45,553 nt of DNA from Mycobacteriales bacterium (GTDB taxonomy: Bacteria > Actinomycetota > Actinomycetes > Mycobacteriales > QHCD01): the NCBI GenBank assembly GCA_036497565.1, contig DASXJE010000090.1, forward strand, positions 1-45,553. The letters are read 5' to 3'. The notes beneath the pieces were generated by a model that saw only the letters and a list, made by a program, of their open reading frames with translations, did not search any database and was not told where the DNA came from. Positions 1 to 10,258 of the stretch are shown here, one piece after another (the first letter of the stretch is position 1; each line of letters starts with the position of its first letter). The translations under genes and the position numbers were made by a program.

Positions 1-204
1 CCGGCGGTCGTCGACCTCGGCGACCAGCCGCAACGACGCCGCCGACAACCGCCGCGCCGCCGTCTCCAGCACCTGCTGCAGGTCGAGCAGCTCCTCATCC
101 CCGCACCGCCACAACGCCGCCCCCGCCAACCCGTCGACCGCCGCGGTCAGGCAGCCGACCGCATCCCACACCGGATGCTCACCGGAACCCGAACCACTGA
201 CCAT
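1..204 (-). CDS. DUF222 / 13E12-repeat family protein, N-terminal part (cut by left edge)
   Basis: The reverse strand from an ATG at 204 stays open to the first base, giving 68 residues. The segment ELLDLQQVLETAARRLSAAS followed by LRLVAEVDDR is typical of the start of DUF222 proteins, which in actinobacteria usually carry a C-terminal HNH nuclease domain; that end is outside the window. The start is supported by a TATCGT box ending six bases upstream, as expected for a leaderless transcript. The family includes the 13E12 repeats of mycobacteria, present in many copies and used there as phage integration sites. Family assignment is good for so short a piece; nuclease activity is inferred from the family only. 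Confidence 0.78.
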   Translation of the reverse strand, partial: MVSGSGSGEHPVWDAVGCLTAAVDGLAGAALWRCGDEELLDLQQVLETAARRLSAASLRLVAEVDDRR

Positions 205-210
205 GCAACA

Positions 211-216
211 ACGATA
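211..216 (-). promoter_or_regulatory. Candidate -10 box (TATCGT) for the DUF222 gene
   Basis: TATCGT fits the actinobacterial TANNNT -10 pattern and ends six bases before the ATG at 204, so transcription would start at or next to the start codon. No ribosome binding site precedes the ATG. I see no clear -35 box. Confidence 0.5.
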
Positions 217-292
217 GAACCAGCCACCGACAATTCCCCGAGCCCGGAAACCCCTGCCACACAAGAACTTTCCGTCACCCAACGATCGCTCA

Positions 293-313
293 CGGCATCG
301 GTCGCACCTGCCG
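293..313 (-). terminator. Possible terminator hairpin after mshB
   Basis: On the reverse strand CGGCA and GGT pair with ACC and TGCCG around a GCG loop, with a two-base bulge. It begins nine bases after the mshB stop codon, at the end of a long leftward operon. There is no U-tract, which is common for actinobacterial terminators, so position is the main support. Confidence 0.35.
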
Positions 314-321
314 ACGGAGCA

Positions 322-1209
322 CTAGTCGGATTGATCGTCGAGCCCGGCGAACAGGTCCTTCTCCAAGCCGCTGTCGGTGCCGCTGTCGGCGCCGCGGAGC
401 CCACGCACCAGGGTGAAGTGCTCGACGCTGAGCAACGGCTGGCCGAGGTTGTTCGACAGCGCGAAGAACGGCCCGTCGACGCTGATCTGTGTCGCGTGCG
501 CCCGCATCGCCGCCTGCTTCGCGTCGAAGAACGCGGTGCCGTCCAGCTCCGTCGTGATGACCTCGTCGGGTACGCCGATACCGAGATCGTCGGGCGTCGC
601 GGGGAGATCGAAGTTCCGGCCCTCGGCACGCAGGGCCGCGATGCCCTCCGCCAGGAGCGACCGGGGCACCGCCGCCCAGTAGACCTTGGCGACCCGCCAC
701 GGCGCGCCGCGGTACGCCGGGTCCGCGGCCACGTCGACCGCAGCCATCGCGACCCGGTGGGACTGGATGTGATCGGGATGGCCGTACCCGCCGCGCTCGT
801 CGTAGGTCACGACCACCTGCGGGCGGACCTCCCGGACGATGTCGGCGAGCAGCCGGGCCGCCTCGCCGAGGTCGGCCTGCCAGAAAGCCCGCGGGGCATT
901 GTTAGTCGCCAGCCCCATCATCCCGCTGTCGCGGTAACGGCCCGTCCCGCCGAGGTAGCGATGGTCGGTGACGCCGAGTGCGGCACACGCCCGCTCCAGC
1001 TCGACGATCCGATATCCGCCGAGTTGATCGGCGGCGTCGGCCGCGAGTCCGGCCAGCTCGGGGACGAGGATCTCGCCCTCCTCACCGAGCGTGCAGGTGA
1101 CGAGGGTGACCGCCACCCCCTCGGCGACGTAGCGCGCCATGGTTGCGCCGGTCGTGATCGTTTCGTCGTCGGGATGGGCATGGACGAGCAGCATCCGCCG
1201 ATCGGACAC
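322..1209 (-). CDS. mshB: MshB, N-acetyl-GlcN-inositol deacetylase of mycothiol synthesis
   Basis: This is a 295-residue LmbE/PIG-L-fold zinc deacetylase, matching MshB in length. MshB removes the acetyl group from GlcNAc-inositol, giving the substrate for cysteine ligation by MshC in mycothiol synthesis. The AHPDDE motif (residues 11-16) supplies zinc ligands H12 and D15 and the catalytic base D14; GYGHPDH (141-147) supplies the third zinc ligand and the catalytic histidine. [10 protein letters not shown] and DQLGGYRI are also MshB-like. The paralogue Mca (mycothiol-conjugate amidase) is similar, but the closest resemblance I recall is to MshB. It starts with GTG, one base after the stop of the upstream transporter ATPase, so it is probably translated as the last gene of that operon. 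Confidence 0.9.
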   Translation of the reverse strand: MSDRRMLLVHAHPDDETITTGATMARYVAEGVAVTLVTCTLGEEGEILVPELAGLAADAADQLGGYRIVELERACAALGVTDHRYLGGTGRYRDSGMMGLATNNAPRAFWQADLGEAARLLADIVREVRPQVVVTYDERGGYGHPDHIQSHRVAMAAVDVAADPAYRGAPWRVAKVYWAAVPRSLLAEGIAALRAEGRNFDLPATPDDLGIGVPDEVITTELDGTAFFDAKQAAMRAHATQISVDGPFFALSNNLGQPLLSVEHFTLVRGLRGADSGTDSGLEKDLFAGLDDQSD

Positions 1210-1210
1210 G

Positions 1211-2269
1211 TCAGATGATCTCGATCACTTCGGAGTAGTGACAGGCCGAGGGGTGGCCCATACCCCGGTCCACGAGAGCCGGCTCGTCGTTGATGCAGCG
1301 TTCCTGCTGCTCATCGGTCAGCTCGTTGGCGAATTTGGGGCACCTCGTACGGAAGCGGCATCCCGACGGCGGGTTGGCCGGGCTGGGCACGTCGCCGGTG
1401 ATGATGATCCGTTCCCGTGCGCGCTCCCGGGTGGGATCAGGCAGCGGGATCGCCGACAGCAGCGACTGCGTGTAGGGATGGGCCGGCCGGTCGAAGAGAT
1501 CGTTGGTGTCGGCCACTTCCACGATCTTGCCGAGGTACATCACCGCGACCCGGTCGGAGATGTGACGCACCACCGACAGGTCGTGGGCGATGAAGAGGTA
1601 GGCCAGCCCGAGCCGGTTCTTCAGATCCTCGAGCAGGTTGATCACGCCGGCCTGGATCGAGACGTCGAGGGCGGACACCGGCTCGTCGAGCACCATGACC
1701 TTGGGCTCCAGCGCGAGTGCGCGGGCGATGCCGATGCGCTGGCGCTGTCCGCCGGAGAACTCGTGCGGGAAGCGGTTGCTGTGTTCGGGGTTGAGCCCGA
1801 CCAGCCGCAGCAGCTCCCGGATCTTCGCCGGGCTGTCCTTGTCCCACAGGTCGTGGATCCGCATGGACTCGCCGATGATCGCGCTGACCGGCATGCGCGG
1901 GTTCAGCGACGCGTACGGGTCCTGGAAGACGATCTGGATGTCGCGACGCAGCGGCCGCATCTGCCGCTGCGTCAGCGTGGTGAGGTCTTTGCCCTGGAAT
2001 TCGATCGCGCCCGAGGTCGCCGGCTGCAGGTGCAGGATCGCCCGACCCGTCGTGGACTTCCCGCACCCGGACTCGCCCACCAGCCCGAGCGTCTCGTTCG
2101 CATGCAACTCGAAGCTGACGCCGTCGACCGCCTTGATGTCGCCGATGTGGCGCCGGATGATGCCCCGGCTCGTGATCGGGAACCACTTGACGAGGTCGGT
2201 GACCCGCAGGACGACGTCGTCGTCCTTGTCGGTGCCGGCGAGGGTATGGGACTCGCTCGTCACGCTCAT
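1211..2269 (-). CDS. Oligopeptide/dipeptide ABC transporter ATPase, DppF/OppF type
   Basis: This 352-residue ATPase is one of two that power the peptide-type importer encoded upstream. It carries a Walker A ([11 protein letters not shown]), the signature [14 protein letters not shown], and a Walker B ([12 protein letters not shown]). The C-terminal extension typical of oligopeptide ATPases follows, with cysteines in [15 protein letters not shown] and SACHY. In related proteins this tail binds an iron-sulfur cluster. The ATG start overlaps the stop of the preceding ATPase as ATGA, so translation is coupled. Substrate cannot be read from the ATPase; peptide or peptide-like solutes are the family expectation. 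Confidence 0.92.
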   Translation of the reverse strand: MSVTSESHTLAGTDKDDDVVLRVTDLVKWFPITSRGIIRRHIGDIKAVDGVSFELHANETLGLVGESGCGKSTTGRAILHLQPATSGAIEFQGKDLTTLTQRQMRPLRRDIQIVFQDPYASLNPRMPVSAIIGESMRIHDLWDKDSPAKIRELLRLVGLNPEHSNRFPHEFSGGQRQRIGIARALALEPKVMVLDEPVSALDVSIQAGVINLLEDLKNRLGLAYLFIAHDLSVVRHISDRVAVMYLGKIVEVADTNDLFDRPAHPYTQSLLSAIPLPDPTRERARERIIITGDVPSPANPPSGCRFRTRCPKFANELTDEQQERCINDEPALVDRGMGHPSACHYSEVIEII

Positions 2270-3390
2270 GACGCGGCGCTCTGCGGGCCGGGGGTCTCGG
2301 CCTCGACCGGCACGGACGACTCGTCGGCAGCAGTGACGGCGAAGATCTCGTCGGGAGTGAGGTCGCGTTCCATCAGCTCGTTGCTGTAGTGGCAGGCCGC
2401 GAGATGCTGTACGCCGTCGACCGGCTTGAGCTCCGGCTCGTCCGTCTCGCAGTTCGCCTTGCGCATCGGGCAGCGCGGGGTGAACGGGCAGCCGGCCGGC
2501 AGGTTGAGCAGGGACGGCGGGCTGCCGGTGATGGGCGTGAGCTTCTGCCGCTCACCACGGTCGACCCGCGGCAGCGATCCGAGCAGGCCCACCGTGTAAG
2601 GCATCCGGGGCCGGTAGTAGATGTCGTCGACGTCGCCGTATTCCACCGGGCGTCCGGCGTACATCACCAGGACGCGGTCGGCCATCCCGGCCACGACGCC
2701 GAGGTCGTGGGTGATCAGGATGATGGCGGCGTGGGTCTCCGCCTGCGCAGTACGCAGCGTCTCGAGCACCTGCGCCTGGACCGTCACGTCGAGCGCGGTC
2801 GTCGGCTCGTCGGCGATGATCACGTCGGGACCGTTGGCCATCGCGATCGCGATCACCACGCGCTGCCGCATGCCGCCGGAGAACTCGTGCGGATACTGGT
2901 TGACCCGGTCCTTGGCGTTGGGGATGCCGACGAGGTCGAGCAGGTCGATGGACCGGCGTTGGGCGTCCTTGTCGGACAGCCCGTGGTCGTGCACCTTCAG
3001 GGCCTCCGCCAGCTGCACGCCGATCTTGTAGACCGGGTTGAGCGAGGTCATCGGGTCCTGGAACACCATCGAGATCCCCAGGCCGCGGACCCCGCTCATC
3101 GCCCGGTCGTTGAGCCCGAGGAGCTCACGACCGCGGAACTTCACCGATCCGGTGACCCGGGCCGTCTTGGGCAGCAGGCCCATGACCGCGAGCGACGTGA
3201 CCGACTTGCCGGAACCTGACTCGCCCACGATTCCGAGAACCTCGCCGGGCTCCAACTTGTAGGAGACACCGCGGACGGCGTGGACGACGCCGTCGTCGGT
3301 CGGAAACCGGACCTCCAGATTGTCGACATCGAGGATCGTCGACGACGTCTCGAGCCGCTCCCCCTCGTGCATGTCGAGGAGCTCTGCCAT
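2266..3390 (-). CDS. Oligopeptide/dipeptide ABC transporter ATPase, DppD/OppD type
   Basis: This is the partner ATPase of the importer, 374 residues. Visible motifs are Walker A GESGSGKSVTS, signature SGGMRQRVVIAIAMA, Walker B VIIADEPTTALD, and the C-terminal cysteine tail (CPFTPRCPMRKANC, then LAACHYS). About 30 acidic and Ser/Ala-rich residues follow the tail and look disordered. The start ATG shares a base with the upstream permease stop (TGATG), and its own stop overlaps the next ATPase start (ATGA). The pair of non-identical ATPases is the normal arrangement for this family. Confidence 0.92.
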   Translation of the reverse strand: MAELLDMHEGERLETSSTILDVDNLEVRFPTDDGVVHAVRGVSYKLEPGEVLGIVGESGSGKSVTSLAVMGLLPKTARVTGSVKFRGRELLGLNDRAMSGVRGLGISMVFQDPMTSLNPVYKIGVQLAEALKVHDHGLSDKDAQRRSIDLLDLVGIPNAKDRVNQYPHEFSGGMRQRVVIAIAMANGPDVIIADEPTTALDVTVQAQVLETLRTAQAETHAAIILITHDLGVVAGMADRVLVMYAGRPVEYGDVDDIYYRPRMPYTVGLLGSLPRVDRGERQKLTPITGSPPSLLNLPAGCPFTPRCPMRKANCETDEPELKPVDGVQHLAACHYSNELMERDLTPDEIFAVTAADESSVPVEAETPGPQSAAS

Positions 3391-4310
3391 CAGGCCCTCA
3401 CCCTCTGCTGGGTCGGGTCGAGCGCGTCACGCAAACCGTCTCCGATGAAGTTGACCGTCAGCACCAGAAGGATGATGACGAAGCCGGGGAAGTAGAACAG
3501 CCACGGCCGGGTCTGCGAAGCCGCGACCCCGTCCTGGATCAAGGTACCCAGGGAAACGTCGGGCGGGGTGATGCCGAAGCCCAGGAAGGACAGCGACGCC
3601 TCGGTAATGATCGCCAGCGCGAAGGTGAGGGTCGCGTCGACGATGATCGGACCGAGGGCGTTGGGCAACAGATGCCGCATGATGATCCGCTTGTCGGTCG
3701 CCCCGAGCGCCCGGGCCGCCTCGACGTACTCCCGCTCCCGAAGGGAGAGGAAGACGCTGCGGACCAGCCGGGCCGTGAGGCCGGCGCCGAGCCCACCGAT
3801 GATCAGGGCGATGATCCACCAGCTGCCGCCGGTGATCTTCTGCAGTACCGCGATGAAGACGAACAGCGGCAGGGTGAGGAGTACGTCGACGGCCCGCATC
3901 AAGGTCGCGTCGAGCTTGCCCCGGTAATAACCGGAGAACGCGCCGATGAGCACTCCGGTGGTCTCACCGACGATCATCGCCAGCGCCGACACCTTGATCG
4001 ACGTCTGGGTGCCGCGGAGTACCTCGGCGAAAACGTCGTGGCCGAGCGAGTCGGTCCCGAACGGGTGCGCCCACGAGGGCGCCGCCGACAGCGTGTTAGT
4101 GATCGAGTTGTACTGGTACTTCCAGAAGAACGGGACGATGAAGGCGGCCAGCAGCATCAGGACGAAGACGACCAGACTCCCGACCGCGAGCTTGTGCGCG
4201 AAGAAACGGCGGGTCACCATCTGCCGCTGGGTGCGGGCCTTGACGGTGAATTCGCGCTCGGGCTGCGCCCCGACCGACGTCGATGCCGGGGTGACCGGTG
4301 TGCTTGTCAT
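3390..4310 (-). CDS. ABC transporter permease, DppC/OppC type
   Basis: This is the second membrane subunit of the peptide-type importer, 306 residues from the chosen ATG. That start has GGAGAAGGATC about eight bases upstream; an in-frame ATG at 4346 would add 12 basic residues but lacks such a site. A soluble N-terminal tail leads into a first membrane span (VGSLVVFVLMLLAAFIV). The HPFGTDSLGHDVFAEVLRG segment typical of DppC follows, then several more spans and the EAA loop (EYVEAARALGATDKRIIMRH) that contacts the ATPases. It is coupled to the following ATPase by TGATG. Confidence 0.9.
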   Translation of the reverse strand: MTSTPVTPASTSVGAQPEREFTVKARTQRQMVTRRFFAHKLAVGSLVVFVLMLLAAFIVPFFWKYQYNSITNTLSAAPSWAHPFGTDSLGHDVFAEVLRGTQTSIKVSALAMIVGETTGVLIGAFSGYYRGKLDATLMRAVDVLLTLPLFVFIAVLQKITGGSWWIIALIIGGLGAGLTARLVRSVFLSLREREYVEAARALGATDKRIIMRHLLPNALGPIIVDATLTFALAIITEASLSFLGFGITPPDVSLGTLIQDGVAASQTRPWLFYFPGFVIILLVLTVNFIGDGLRDALDPTQQRVRA

Positions 4311-4346
4311 GACGCGGATCCTTCTCCGGTGAGACGAGCCGCCCAA

Positions 4347-5324
4347 CTAGCCAAGGCGGATCCTCGGGTCTAGCGCGGCGTAGAGGATATCCGCAATGAG
4401 ATTGAATAACACGACACCCACCGCCGCCACCAGGAGCCAGGCCAACGTGGTGTTGATGTCGGTGCGGTTCAAGGCCGTGATGAGGTATTCCCCCATCCCA
4501 TGCCAGTCGAACACCGTTTCGGTGATCACCGCGCCTCCGATGATCGCGCCGAACCCGATTGCCACGACCGTCGTGAGCGGGATCAGCGCGGTGCGCAGGC
4601 CGTGCTTGATCAGCACCCGCCGCCACGGCACGCCCTTGGCCCGGGCCAGGCGGATGTAGTCGGAGTTGAGTACGTCGAGCATCGTGGCGCGCTGATAGCG
4701 GCTCCACGCGGCGTAACTCAGCAGTGCCAGCGAGATCGTGGGCAGGATGAGGTGGCTTGCGCGGTCGGAGAGGTTTGCGAAGAATCCGCCGTTGAAGCCC
4801 GGTGTCTGCTCGCCCGAGACTGAGAAGATCGTGCTGCCGGCCGCGGTATTAGCCCGGATCGCGACGTCCTTTAACAGCCCGGCAAACCAGAATGTCGGGA
4901 TCGAGATCAGTAAGAACCCGAATAAGGTCGTTGAGTAATCGATGAAGCTGTACTGCTTCACCGCCGACACCACACCCGAGATCACCGCTAGGACCAGGGC
5001 CAGCAGGCTGGCCAGGATGACGAGCCTGAGGGTCACACCGAGCCGCTGGAACAGCTGCGGCCGGACCGCGTTGCCGTCGATGTCCTTGCCGAAGTTGCCG
5101 CGCACGACGTTGCCCAGCCAATAGGCGTAGCGCACCGGAATCGGCTCATTGAGGTGGAGCTGGTTCTCCAGTGCCTTGATGGTCGACGGAGGCGGCGGAG
5201 GCTGCCTGGTCTGCAGGGTCGCGAGGGGATTCCCGCTGTTCGCCGCCATCACGAAGACCAGGAAGGTGCTCACGATGAGGACGAGCACGGCGACGACGAG
5301 TCGCCGGATGATGAAGGGCAACAT
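4347..5324 (-). CDS. ABC transporter permease, DppB/OppB type
   Basis: This is the first membrane subunit of the importer, 325 residues, with an N-terminal membrane span (VVAVLVLIVSTFLVFVMAA) and about five further spans. The EAA loop is DYIRLARAKGVPWRRVLIKH. A GGAAGG site lies seven bases before the ATG. Codon use is odd for this genome: the leucine codon TTA occurs at least four times (reverse-strand codons at 4407-4409, 4872-4874, 4911-4913 and 4923-4925), and the middle of the gene is locally AT-richer than its neighbours. A strong hairpin separates it from the binding-protein gene upstream. Confidence 0.9.
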   Translation of the reverse strand: MLPFIIRRLVVAVLVLIVSTFLVFVMAANSGNPLATLQTRQPPPPPSTIKALENQLHLNEPIPVRYAYWLGNVVRGNFGKDIDGNAVRPQLFQRLGVTLRLVILASLLALVLAVISGVVSAVKQYSFIDYSTTLFGFLLISIPTFWFAGLLKDVAIRANTAAGSTIFSVSGEQTPGFNGGFFANLSDRASHLILPTISLALLSYAAWSRYQRATMLDVLNSDYIRLARAKGVPWRRVLIKHGLRTALIPLTTVVAIGFGAIIGGAVITETVFDWHGMGEYLITALNRTDINTTLAWLLVAAVGVVLFNLIADILYAALDPRIRLG

Positions 5325-5400
5325 TGCCAGACCTTCCGACTCCGCGGGATCAGGCTACCTCCGCGTAGGTGGCCGTGCGGTCGGTCCACCGTACGTGAGC

Positions 5401-5435
5401 GCTCCCGGCGGGGGCTGGCAGCCCCCGCCGGGAGC
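5401..5435 (-). terminator. Perfect 16-bp-stem hairpin between binding protein and permease genes
   Basis: The 35-base segment folds as a perfect inverted repeat: arms 5401-5416 and 5420-5435 around a three-base loop, nearly all G and C. It lies 38 bases after the binding-protein stop and 76 bases before the permease start. Such intercistronic hairpins often act as partial terminators or protect the upstream mRNA, so that binding protein is made in excess over the membrane subunits. There is no U-tract. Confidence 0.65.
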
Positions 5436-5473
5436 ACCGGAGAGTTCCATTGAACCTGACTTGGTCGATTCTG

Positions 5474-7192
5474 CTACTTGACCGACCAGGTCTCGGAGTT
5501 CCACAACGGGCCCTGCGAGGACGCATTGTCAGAGATCCCGCTGTAGTTGTTGCTGTAGGAGATCACAGTGGGCTTCTGATACAGCGGCAGGGTGAACATG
5601 TCGCCCCACAGCAGCTTGTCCACCTGGTTCCAGAGCGCGATCGCGGCGCTCGGGTCAGTAGTAACGACGGCCTTGTTCATCAGCTTGTCGACGGCCGGGT
5701 CACACCCCAGGGTGTAGTTCTGCTGCTCCTGCGCCCGGGAATTGTGCGGCGCACAGGCGTAGATCGACTTGTTTTGGCTCAAGGCCGGCGTCGCCACCCA
5801 GGCGAACAGGTTCAGATCCCAGTCCCCGGCCGCCGTGGCGCCCTGGGTCTTGTAGTCGCCGAAGAACGTGTCCGCATCCACCTGCTTGGGCTGCAGGTTG
5901 ATGCCGATTGCCTTCAGCTGGCTCTGAACGAAGACCTCGGTGTCCTTGCGCAGCGCGTTGTTGGTCGTCGTACCCATGGTCAGGCTGACGGCCTTGCCGT
6001 TCTTGGTGAGCGAGCTGCCCTGGTACTTGTAGCCGGCGCCTTCGAGCAGCTGCTTGGCCTTGGCGACGTTCCGGCTGTTGTACTGGGGAGGCGCGTTGTC
6101 CTGGTAGCCCGGCTGGTTGTTGACGAAGATCCGGTTGTTCAGAGGCTTGATGCGGTTGTCGAACTGACCGGCGGTCCGGGCGACGAGCGCATTCCGGTCG
6201 ATCGCCAGCGCGATCGCCTGTCGCACCGCCTTGTCCTTCAGGTACGGATTCTCGACGTTGAAGTCGATGTGCTCGAAGCTCAGCCCGAGGCTCGTCGTCG
6301 TGGTGATGTTGGGAACCTTCTTCAGCAGCGAGATCAGGTCGAGCTGCGGCTGGGGGTAGATCATCTGGGTCTCGTTGTTCTGCATATCCTGCGCCAACGA
6401 GGTGGAGTCGGTTCCGACCGTCTTGTAGATGAGCTTCGACAGCTTCGGCTTGGTGCCCCAGTACTTGTCATTGGGCGTCAGTGTGAAGGTCTGATTGGTC
6501 TTGTCGACCGCGCTCATCTTCCACGGGCCGCCCGAGATCGGCAGCGGCTTGTTGGCCGGCCAGCCGGTGTTGAAGGCCTTGCACGTCGCCGCCGGCGAGG
6601 ACTGCATGAACAGGTGTGCCGGGAGCAAAGTGGAGAAGAGGCTCTGGTAGTCCGGGAACGGCGTGCTGTAGACCATCGTGACGGTGTGGCCACCATCGCT
6701 GCCGGTCACCGACTTGATCAAGTTGTAGTTGCCGGCGATGGTTTGGCAGGCATTGTCGCCGAGCTTGCTGCCGCTGCCACCGTAGGTCGTGTCGTCGGGG
6801 TTGTTGACCTTCCAGTTGAAGATGAAGTCGTCGGCGTTGATCGGCTTGCCGTCGCTCCACACCGCCTTCGGATTGATCTTGTACTGCACGGTGAACGGAT
6901 TCTGGCTGGTCACCTTCGGCGTCTCTGAAAGCAACTCAGAGTCCGCCTGGTACTTGAACTTTGGATTGGTGTAGAAGGCGGACGGCAGAATCCGCACGAT
7001 GCCGTTGGCGGTTGCGGTCAGGTTTCCCGCGCTGATGTCGGGCTGCCAGTTGGCCGGGAACTGGTCGGCGCCGTAGATGAGCTGGTTGCTCTTCTTCTGC
7101 GAACTGGCTGTATTACCGGCACATGCCGACAGCACGATCGCGCCCACGGCGGCCGATGCCACAAGCACCGCGCCCTTGCGACTGAAACTCAC
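5474..7192 (-). CDS. Family 5 (peptide-type) solute-binding lipoprotein of the ABC importer
   Basis: From the chosen GTG this is a 572-residue secreted lipoprotein: a basic N-terminus, a hydrophobic stretch, and the lipobox LSAC with the lipid-bearing Cys at residue 24. The body matches SBP family 5 (for example DIDFNVENPYLKDKAVRQAI and VRQAIALAIDRNALV), which binds peptides, nickel chelates or sugars outside the membrane. The start is set by AGGAGG nine bases upstream of GTG; an ATG at 7210 overlaps that site and is unlikely. The gene sits between typA and a transporter-mshB cluster, the position of the LpqW lipoprotein in mycobacteria as I recall it. LpqW lacks transporter genes beside it; this one has a full set. 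Confidence 0.9.
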   Translation of the reverse strand: MSFSRKGAVLVASAAVGAIVLSACAGNTASSQKKSNQLIYGADQFPANWQPDISAGNLTATANGIVRILPSAFYTNPKFKYQADSELLSETPKVTSQNPFTVQYKINPKAVWSDGKPINADDFIFNWKVNNPDDTTYGGSGSKLGDNACQTIAGNYNLIKSVTGSDGGHTVTMVYSTPFPDYQSLFSTLLPAHLFMQSSPAATCKAFNTGWPANKPLPISGGPWKMSAVDKTNQTFTLTPNDKYWGTKPKLSKLIYKTVGTDSTSLAQDMQNNETQMIYPQPQLDLISLLKKVPNITTTTSLGLSFEHIDFNVENPYLKDKAVRQAIALAIDRNALVARTAGQFDNRIKPLNNRIFVNNQPGYQDNAPPQYNSRNVAKAKQLLEGAGYKYQGSSLTKNGKAVSLTMGTTTNNALRKDTEVFVQSQLKAIGINLQPKQVDADTFFGDYKTQGATAAGDWDLNLFAWVATPALSQNKSIYACAPHNSRAQEQQNYTLGCDPAVDKLMNKAVVTTDPSAAIALWNQVDKLLWGDMFTLPLYQKPTVISYSNNYSGISDNASSQGPLWNSETWSVK

Positions 7193-7209
7193 GACTGGGG
7201 GCCTCCTCA

Positions 7210-7227
7210 TCTCCGCACTTGCGGAGA
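7210..7227 (-). promoter_or_regulatory. 18-bp palindrome just upstream of the binding-protein ribosome binding site
   Basis: TCTCCGCA and TGCGGAGA are perfect 8-base arms around two bases. The palindrome ends immediately before the AGGAGG site of the lipoprotein gene. In DNA it could be an operator; in RNA it would place a stem next to the ribosome binding site. Confidence 0.45.
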
Positions 7228-7265
7228 GAACACGACGGATCGCCGGGATTGCCGGCTGCGGGGAG

Positions 7266-7271
7266 ACCGTA
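7266..7271 (-). promoter_or_regulatory. Candidate -10 box (TACGGT) for the binding-protein operon
   Basis: TACGGT on the reverse strand fits TANNNT. It would give a leader of roughly 65 bases that includes the palindrome at 7210-7227. No convincing -35 box is visible. Confidence 0.3.
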
Positions 7272-7390
7272 CCTAGCGCGAGGCCCCGTACCGGACCGAC
7301 AGACCACATCGTGATCAATCAGTGACCCCGATCTTGACCCAACCGTGACGCGTGCCTGCGAGCGGTCGAATCACCCTTGCGCCAGACGGA

Positions 7391-9259
<1,869 letters not shown>

Positions 9260-9417
9260 GTGGGCTCCCGGGAGAAGTGGGTGTGGGGGACGTCACGGCG
9301 CGGGAACCGCGCCCGACGACACCATGGTAAGTGGAGCGGAGGGCCGCCACCCCCGCCGCGCGCGACGATCACGCGCGGGGCATGCTTGACCGCGTCATCG
9401 AGGAGGACAGGAGACCC

Positions 9418-10248
9418 ATGGCCACCGATACCAGGACGTCGGAACCCTCCGGGGCGTCGTCCGGGGGTTCAGGCGTCAACGCCCCGGGCCGGGCCCGGAT
9501 CGGGGTCCGGACGCTGCGGACCGACCAATGGTGGCGGCAGCCGCTGCTCAACGGCGGCATCCTGGCGGTCTGCGGTGCCTACCTGCTCTATGCGGTGCTC
9601 GTGAACAATAACTACTTCTGGGAGCCCTACATCTCCCCGATGTACTCCCCGTGCATCACCGCCAACTGCGTCCCGGGCAGCGGCTGGCACTGGCTGCCCA
9701 GCATCGCGCCGGTCACACCGGCATTGATCATCATCATCTTCCCGGCCGGGCTGCGGGCCACCTGTTACTACTATCGCAAGGCCTACTACCGGGCGTTCTG
9801 GTTCGCTCCGCCCGCCTGCGCCGTGGCCGAGCCGCACGGCAAGTACACCGGCGAGAGCAGGTTCCCGCTGGTCCTGCAGAACGTGCACCGCTACTTCTTC
9901 TACATCACCCTCGCGTTCAACGCCCTCCTGACCTACGACGCGGTGATCGCCTTCCGCAACCACCAGGGTCAGTGGGGCCACATGGGCTTCGGGACCCTCG
10001 TCCTCATCGTCAACGCCGCGCTCCTGTGGCTCTACAACCTCTCCTGCCACGCCTGCCGGCACGTGGTCGGCGGCCGGATCAAGCACTTCTCCAAGCACCC
10101 GGTCCGATACTGGATGTGGACCCAGATCTCGAAGCTGAATGGCAAGCACCAGCAGATCGCGTGGGCTTCCCTGGTGTTCGTGACCCTGACCGACGTCTAC
10201 GTACGGCTGGTCGCGAGCGGCACCATCAGCGACCCCCGATTCTTCTAG
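9418..10248 (+). CDS. sdhC: Succinate dehydrogenase membrane anchor, Sdh1/Rv0249c type
   Basis: This is a 276-residue membrane protein with about five spans (near 44-62, 99-117, 157-177, 191-209 and 247-267), directly upstream of sdhA and sdhB. It is a single large anchor, not an SdhC/SdhD pair. Size and order match the mycobacterial Sdh1 anchor (Rv0249c). That anchor was reported to hold a membrane-embedded Rieske-type [2Fe-2S] cluster; candidate ligands here are C79 and C84, C116 and C134, and the CHACRH motif (C210, H211, C213, H215). I cannot say which are used. The ATG at 9418 has AGGAGG and CAGGAG upstream and is preferred over earlier in-frame starts. Confidence 0.86.
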   Translation: MATDTRTSEPSGASSGGSGVNAPGRARIGVRTLRTDQWWRQPLLNGGILAVCGAYLLYAVLVNNNYFWEPYISPMYSPCITANCVPGSGWHWLPSIAPVTPALIIIIFPAGLRATCYYYRKAYYRAFWFAPPACAVAEPHGKYTGESRFPLVLQNVHRYFFYITLAFNALLTYDAVIAFRNHQGQWGHMGFGTLVLIVNAALLWLYNLSCHACRHVVGGRIKHFSKHPVRYWMWTQISKLNGKHQQIAWASLVFVTLTDVYVRLVASGTISDPRFF

Positions 10249-10258
10249 GAGCGACATC

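Noticed and set aside
5450-6928. A 492-residue open frame on the forward strand opposite the solute-binding protein
   Set aside because: It is an antisense shadow in high-GC DNA: it is rich in Arg, Val and Leu with no domain, while the reverse strand encodes a clear lipoprotein.
9297-9378. Two short GC-rich hairpins (9297-9313 and 9356-9378) between typA and sdhC
   Set aside because: Such 7-bp stems arise easily at this GC content, and neither is placed against a start or stop site.
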